This document shows, piece by piece, positions 57,563-64,000 of a stretch of DNA of 64,000 bases. Where the stretch lies: contig JAKJXP020000081.1 in NCBI GenBank assembly GCA_022225965.2, forward strand, positions 124,001 through 188,000, written 5' to 3'. A program made the position numbers and the translations under genes. This stretch comes from Diatrype stigma (taxonomy: Eukaryota > Ascomycota > Sordariomycetes > Xylariales > Diatrypaceae). The notes beneath the pieces are model-generated. The model saw only the letters and a program-made list of their open reading frames with translations. It was not told the origin of the DNA and did no database searches. How positions within the stretch are numbered: position 1 is the first letter of the stretch; the number at the start of each line of letters is the position of its first letter.

Positions 57563-58889
57563 ATGGGTGGCTGTATGAGTTCAAATAAGGAGGAGGAAGA
57601 GCAGAAAAAACGAAGCCAAGCGATTGACCGAACACTTGACGAGGACTCCAGGAGGCTACGGCGAGAATGCAAAATATTACTTCTTGGTGAGTCTCCACAG
57701 ACCCTTGCCGGAGAAATATCGCTAAGACAGGTTCTACCCAAGGGTCCGGCGAAAGCGGGAAATCGACTATTGTCAAGCAGATGAAGATCATACATCTGAA
57801 GGGCTACTCGGAGGACGAGCTGTACAATTACCGTGCTACCGTGTTCAAGAACTTGTTGGAATGCGCCAAAGCTGTCATAATTGCCATGGACCAGTTCGAC
57901 ATTGAGCCGAGCAATCCGGATACTAAAGGGTACTGCGATTACTTGCTTGGATACACTGTCGAGGCCGGGCCTTCCGCCCATATCGATCCCGAAGTTGGCG
58001 TCGCGGTCCAGTCACTGTGGCACGACCCTTCGCTTGACAAGTTGATGGAGCACGCTACTGAATTCTACCTCATGGATTCAGCTGAATAGTAAGGACGTCT
58101 CATCAAGTGCACCATCAGTCTGCTGACAAGTTCCACAGTTTCTTTGATGAGGTACCAAGAATATGCGCACCGGATTACTTGCCCAATGAAATGGACGTCC
58201 TCCGCGCGCGAACGAAAACTACTGGTATCTACGAGACGCGGTTTCAAATGGGCGCGCTCAGCATACAGTAAGGCACTTCGTGCATCTATTGTCGTCTCTA
58301 GCTAACGTTCCATTCTTAGCATGTTCGATGTCGGGGGGCAAAGAAGTGAGCGGAAGAAATGGATTCACTGTTTTGAAAATGTCACCTCGATCATTTTTTG
58401 TGTGGCCCTGAGCGAGTACGATCAGGTTCTTCTCGAAGAAAGCAGCCAGGCAAGTTTCTCAGATGAACACGCACACGAGCAGGAACTGACAATATGACAG
58501 AACCGCATGATGGAAAGCCTGCTCCTTTTCGACTCAGTAGTGAACTCGAGGTGGTTCATGCGCACGAGCATCATCCTCTTCCTGAACAAGGTCGATATAT
58601 TCAAAGTCAAACTGCCCAGATCCCCGTTAGGGAATTACTTCCCTGATTACTCTGGGGGAAACGACGTCAACAAGGCAGCGAAATACCTGTTATGGAGGTT
58701 CAACCAAGTTAATAGGGCACATCTAAATCTTTACCCTCAGTAAGTTCCTGTTCCCCCCGCTCAGTTTTACGAATGCTAATCAGGAACAGTCTGACCCAAG
58801 CAACTGATACATCGAATATCCGGCTTGTTTTTGCTGCCGTGAAGGAAACGATCCTGAACAACGCGCTTAAGGACTCTGGCATTCTGTGA
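57563..58889 (+). CDS. gna-3: Heterotrimeric G-protein alpha subunit, fungal group III type
   Basis: Six exons (57563-57686, 57743-58088, 58139-58267, 58320-58449, 58501-58739, 58790-58889) give 355 residues. MGGCMSS allows N-myristoylation at Gly2 and palmitoylation at Cys4. GESGKST (P-loop, ~45), RARTKTTG (switch I Arg), [12 protein letters not shown] (switch II with the Gln), FLNKVD and TQATDTSNI (guanine sites) are all in place. The end KDSGIL lacks the pertussis-toxin Cys seen in group I. The MGGCMSS start and [15 protein letters not shown] match group III (GNA-3, MagA, GanB). This group couples nutrient or other receptors to cAMP signalling at the plasma membrane. The intron at 58450-58500 starts with GC, not GT. 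The gene name is given by similarity of group. Confidence 0.95.
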
Positions 58890-61800
58890 TTTTGTTCCTC
58901 GTCCGATCCTTGAGTACGGCTTTCAGTATCATACCAGATTACGAGAAGAGACCGTCGAAACAGCATTGGGCAGGAGTTAGGGATTTGGGCTCTATTTATG
59001 CAAGGCGTTCGGTGGCTCCACGATTTTACAGAATTCGATATCCTTATACACTAGAGGCGATGCGACACGATCGAGTATGAGGCCGGGTCTTCTAATGGAT
59101 AGGAATGGCGCCGGTCTCCTGGTCAACGGATTCTCTCTTTTTGCCCGGATAAAGTCCCGGCATCATGGTTCTGCTCGTCACCAGCTGAGCAATCTCTCCG
59201 AGGAGTTGAGATAGATAGCAGTGCGAGTTTTGGACTAGGAGCGAGCAAGCACTCCACCATCCCTCTTATCAGGTGCACCCGGTAATGGTTTTAGCATGAG
59301 CATGCGGCTAATTTCGACACGACGACATATTCATGAGTACTTTTACACTCCTGTAATGAAACATTCTACCATAGTATTCATCAAGGTTTAGGTTGTATGG
59401 CCTCCTCGCTAGACCGCTAAGGCGACCCTCCCATGATTACATTACCATGTAGCAAGGCCTATCCATATGGTTCTTACTAACGACTGCAAACACGGGGTAC
59501 TGCAATCGCTATTTCGGAATCGGTAGCCGGATGAGCAGCCCTGCAAACCACAGCTTACCGCATGCTCCTTACCTGGAGAAAGCCTATGATAGCCATTGGC
59601 GTACTTGTAAGCTGAAGCAGTTGTTTGCGGTGCTACTTGGGGCGTGGGGAGTGTAACGAAGAACAATCTCGACGCATGGGGGGTTCGGAGGGTGCGCCTG
59701 CAGAGTAGCATTCGAAGCTGTATGACACAAGGCTCTGAGAGCTCCGGCTGTCAGCATACCATCGAGCCTCGGGCGGACTCGAAAGCGTCGCGGCCAAATG
59801 AAGCAGATATCGGCTCGCTCGCATGCAGGGGAGCGGCAGGGGGGCGAGGTCCGCCCGCTCTAAGGCCGGAAGAGCCCGTAGTCTCGTACGTATAAAGGCT
59901 AGACTACCTTAGTACCTATGTAGTAGATATACAGTCGCGACAGAAGAGGAAGAAATACAAGGAAAAAACTGGAAGAAAATCTCTTGTCACTTGACTTTGC
60001 AGCTGCTAACTGGACTCAGATATAACCAACCTAGTGCTCGAAGAATGAATGTCATTGCAAATCTGAAGCACATATCACGTTACTTGGCTCTGCGGAGTTT
60101 TGTGGAAAAACGAAAGACAAACCTCTTCTGACTCTGTCCCGTCGCTTGCCACCGCTCTTGCTCGTGTATAATCGCATATGGGGTATGATGAGCTATCTTA
60201 TCCGGGCTATAACCTAAACAAACTATGCTCTCTGAGCATGTAAGTAATTAGGTACAGTGGATGTTCGGAGGTTATCTACCACCTGCCTGCCTATGTAGGT
60301 ATATACCCGTTGACATGTAAATGCCTGGAAGTGGGGGTTTCCCCCCGAAGGTGCCCCTGGCCGAATCGCATGTGAATTGCTGATTATTACGCAACAACGA
60401 GCTGGTGTATGTTAAACGTGAATTACCCCGCGTTCAGAGTAAAGTACTTAAGAGATTTGTTTTTCTTCGGTCATAAATATACACACATACAGAAATACAG
60501 ACGAATTGCTAGCTATCGAATATACACATGGAACTACCTATAAGAAACGAACGACTACTCTTTATTCTCTCATGCAGATAGATTAGTTATACTTCGTCAT
60601 GGCTGCAGAAGATCGCCGTCCCAATAACCGGCCGCGATAAATATAGGGGGATCGTGATTGCAAGTGCCAGACAGACTTCCGATCAACCCGTGGGTTTTTT
60701 CATCTCAGATGATCACGGACACAGCCATTAGCATCCAATGTTAACGTAGCGGGGTAACCAGCAGCTACATATACGTGCTACAACCCTACCAGCCTACCAG
60801 CCTACCTACATAGAGGTTAGGCATGTAGGTAGCTGGCTAGGGGGATTGGAGCTCACATGCTCCATGCAACAGCTGCTGTGTCCTGAGTCTTTTAACTACG
60901 AGTCACCCAACAGCCCACCCCCATAGCACCCGTGGGCCTAGATGGTTGGAAGCGTATCCGTTAGGAGATCTTTTCGTTAATAGCCTACTACATACATACC
61001 TACCTAGAAAGCTTGCCGATGTGGTAGGTACCTACCTGACCTAACCAGATAGCAGTCCAAGAACAACGTGATACTAGTACCTAGTGTCCCCGGTTCCTCG
61101 CATTAGCTGGGCACCTGGTAGGTAGTGGCCTTATAGTGGAATGGCGAAGGAGTGGTAGGAACCGCCCATCTCTCATCTACCTATTTAGTCAGATCCTGGC
61201 CAGGTTCGAGGCACAGGCGCCGCCTCCCTAATCGCTCCATCATGCCATACCGGTTGACACACCATGGAGACACCCGGACGCCATGGCGTTGGGCCTTTAG
61301 CGGTTGCAGGCGTGATGTGATGCCAACCTGTAGGCATCCATGGGTGCGGAGCAGATGCAGATGCAGATGCAGATGCAGCTGCAACTGCTTGCAACTTACA
61401 GCTTCACGTCTGCCATGTCGCCCAACCTTGTATTCCATTCCATCCAACCTTGAGGGTAACAAGGTTAGGTCGCTTGTCCTCGAATGATCTCTCTGGCCCT
61501 TCAACGTCATTGTGCTTCTGCAAATCGACTTCCCATGGGCGGACGTAAGCATGTGCCTAGCTGGGAGAGCCTTAGTGTTCGTGCCTTTAGCTCCTTTGGA
61601 TACTTCGTATGCACGTACATATATAAGATGCACACTTACATAGCTTAGCCATTATCCGTCTTTCTCCTTTCTCGCCTATCCTGGATTTGTTACGTGCTCC
61701 TTGCTTTGGTCCTCTCGTACCGTTGGGCTTCGACCACTTGCTCATAACGAGACGGTCTCACATCCCCTTCTCCTTTGGTCCGTCCTCCCGGGCTTAGTTG

Positions 61801-62152
61801 TGATCGCCTACTTGCCAAGGAGCAAAGAAGCTGTTAGACGTCTGTTTAAGCAGCTCTGAGAGCAGTTCGTACCTCGAACCCCGCCCCCGCATTCTCCTCA
61901 TCGATGCGAAGTATACGATTCTAGCTCAATCCCTTATCAATCCCTTACCCCTCTGTGTGTCACATCTAGAAGGAATTTGGGTTAGACAAAGCAGGGTAAG
62001 CGTTATACCAACAGTCTCACATTCCTGCGTTTGTGCCTGTTGATTTTCCTGACAACAAACAAGTATCAATTCGAGTCTTTCGCTGGTAGCTAGCTTCAGT
62101 TTGCGTAGTTACTCTGAGCATATCTTATAATTACTACTACCCTGTAGCCAGA
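58890..62152. other. About 3.3 kb intergenic, phosphorylase promoter side
   Basis: No supported gene. TACCTACC clusters (about 60785-60835, 60985-61040) and a GCAGAT repeat. The stretch 61650-61690 is rich in CT runs, as often upstream of well-expressed fungal genes. The last 100 nt before 62153 are probable leader. Confidence 0.5.
61351..61380. repeat. GCAGAT hexamer repeat, about 5 units
   Basis: Four perfect units and one with GCAGCT. Confidence 0.9.
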
Positions 62153-64000
62153 ATGTCATCTTCCGAGCAGCGTCTTCCCTCCCGAGAGCGTCGTCCCTCG
62201 ACCAATGCTCCTGTGGTCGACATCAGTGGTTCGGTAGGACCTGCCGGCATCTCTAGGCCGAAGCACAAGCGTACCCTCACAGGTTTTGGGCCAGGCGAGA
62301 TCAAGACCGTGGAAGGTAGGGTCTTCTATAAGCCCAGTGGAGTGATATGATATCTTAGCGAAATATACTGCCATTTCTCTTATCCCACTAAGCTTATTCT
62401 AACATGGATCTCATCTAGCTTCGATCCCCGAGCCTCAGCGCGATGCTTGGACCAAGAACGCATTCGAAGGTTTCAAAAACAAGGAGGGGTTTGAAAAGGA
62501 AGTCGTTCGCCATGTTGAGACCACCTTGGCTCGCAGCTTGTTCAACTGCGACGAGTCGGCCGCATATGCAGCCACCAGTCTAGCCATTCGCGACCGTCTG
62601 ATCAAGGAGTGGAACAAGACCCAGCAGCGGCAGACTTTCGCTGATGGCAAGCGCGTTTACTATTTCAGTCTCGAGTTTCTGATGGGGCGTGCGCTCGACA
62701 ACGCTATTCTGAATATTGGAGCAAAGGATATTGCAAAGGGTACGATAACATCATATCGCATGTTAAATATCAAGGCGTCAGAGCAATACTTACGCGCGGT
62801 TTAGGGGGTCTTCAGGATCTTGGCTTCCGGATGGAAGACATTATTGGCCAGGAGCACGATGCTGCTCTCGGCAACGGCGGTCTCGGCCGCCTTGCTGCCT
62901 GCTTCCTCGACAGTCTGGCGTCTTTGAACTATGCCGCTTGGGGTTATGGCTTGAGATATCGCTACGGTATCTTCAAACAAGAGATCATTGATGGCTATCA
63001 AGTGGAGGTCCCGGACTACTGGCTTGACTTCGACCCCTGGGAATTTCCGAGACACGATGTCACGGTTGATGTGAGTACCTTGGCAGGCTAATCATGTTCG
63101 TGTTGCCATTGCTTACCTCGCGGCAGATTCGGTTCTACGGCAATGTTCGTAAATCGCAAGACGAGAATGGAAAGGCGGTAGCTCATTGGGAGGGTGGCGA
63201 GATCGTCACGGCGACTGCCTTCGACATGCCAATCCCCGGCTATGACACCCCGTCGACAAATAACCTGAGACTCTGGTCCAGCAAGGCCTCCAGCGGGGAG
63301 TTCGACTTTCAAAAGTTCAATAGTGGTGAATATGAAAGCTCGGTAGCAGACCAACAGAGGGCTGAGACCATCAGTGCCGTGCTCTACCCCAACGACAACC
63401 TGGAGCGTGGCAAAGAATTGCGCCTCAAGCAACAGTACTTCTGGGTGGCTGCGTCCCTGCACGACATAGTTCGCCGCTTCAAGAAGTCCAAACGTGCCTG
63501 GAGCGAGTTCCCCGACCAAGTTGCGATTCAGCTCAATGATACCCACCCCACGCTTGCTATTGTCGAACTCCAGCGGATCTTTATCGACCTAGAGGGCCTG
63601 GAGTGGAATGAGGCTTGGGATTTAGTTATCAGGACGGTGAGATGGATCCCTTACCTAAGTCTCAGGATGCAATTGTTTACTGACCGCTTATAGTTCGGTT
63701 ATACCAACCATACTGTGCTTCCAGAAGCTCTCGAGAAGTGGCCTGTCGGCTTGATGCAACACCTACTTCCTCGGCATCTTCAAATCATTTTCGATATTAA
63801 CCTCTTCTTCCTCCAGTCGGTCGAGAAGAAGTTCCCCAATGACAGAGACATCTTGCGCCGTGTCTCGATTATTGAGGAGTCCGAGCCAAAGATGGTTCGC
63901 ATGGCATACCTGGCCGTGGTCGGCTCACACAAGGTGAACGGTGTTGCTGAACTCCACTCAGATCTCATCAAAACCACCATCTTCGAAGACTTCGTCACTG
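62153..64000 (+). CDS. GPH1: Glycogen phosphorylase, 5' part, cut by window edge
   Basis: Exons 62153-62315, 62419-62739, 62805-63070, 63127-63636 and 63694-64000 (open at the edge) code the first ~522 residues of about 880-890 usual for fungi. Clear family blocks: [78 protein letters not shown] and [18 protein letters not shown] Ser-rich N-terminus with RPSTNAP and KHKRTLTGF offers basic/Thr sites similar to the phosphorylated tail of yeast phosphorylase (inference). The enzyme uses phosphate to release glucose-1-phosphate from glycogen, with pyridoxal phosphate bound in the missing C-terminal half. It is cytosolic. The gene is in the standard single-copy style and shows no damage. Confidence 0.96.

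Noticed and set aside
59080..59170. CTTCTAATGGATAGGA, tRNA-Arg-like A-box sequence downstream of the G-alpha gene
   Set aside because: No matching anticodon stem, B box or acceptor stem could be found. It is probably chance similarity.

Overview
The window reads as nuclear DNA of a filamentous ascomycete, most likely a Sordariomycete. The evidence is short spliceosomal introns (mostly 50-180 nt, GT/AG with one GC/AG), GC-rich coding blocks in AT-richer intergenic DNA, fungus-specific families (C2H2 plus fungal-type transcription factor, group III G-alpha, fungal tannase/feruloyl esterase, DUF4360) and many microsatellites. Scattered TACCTACC/GGTAGGTA motifs are common in such genomes. I cannot name the genus from sequence alone. 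I found no rRNA or convincing tRNA gene, no CRISPR array, no intact transposon and no obvious biosynthetic cluster.

Left part (1-29 kb), gene-dense, left to right: a secreted tannase/feruloyl esterase (-), an FAD monooxygenase with an NTF2-like front half (-), a Sec14-like lipid transfer protein (+), a magnesium-dependent phosphatase-1-like HAD protein (-), an extradiol-dioxygenase-like VOC protein (+), a small cysteine-rich protein with acidic and poly-Gln tails on a long CTG/CAG array (-), a divergent RNase H-fold protein (+), an atypical S10 serine carboxypeptidase homologue (-), a secreted DUF4360 protein (-), peroxin Pex12 (-) and an F-box protein (-). For the spliced genes I worked out junctions by hand. 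Every joined complete CDS closes in frame.

Middle and right (29-64 kb), gene-sparse: a two-finger C2H2 transcription factor (-), then about 13 kb without a supportable gene (32.6-45.9 kb). After that come a large zinc-binding plus SH3 protein (+), a low-complexity protein with a short Cys-rich zinc module (+), another 5 kb without a gene, a group III heterotrimeric G-protein alpha subunit (+), 3 kb of spacer, and the 5' part of glycogen phosphorylase (+), cut by the right edge.

The genes look like housekeeping, signalling and secreted-enzyme loci placed independently and not one pathway. The points most worth a second look are the RNase H-like protein that keeps only one of four catalytic acids, the S10 protein lacking all three carboxylate-binding residues of carboxypeptidase Y, the CAG array whose in-frame TAG stops are all single CpA-to-TpA changes, the zinc/SH3 protein and the 13-kb gene-free block. 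I did not find a clearly new multi-gene system.
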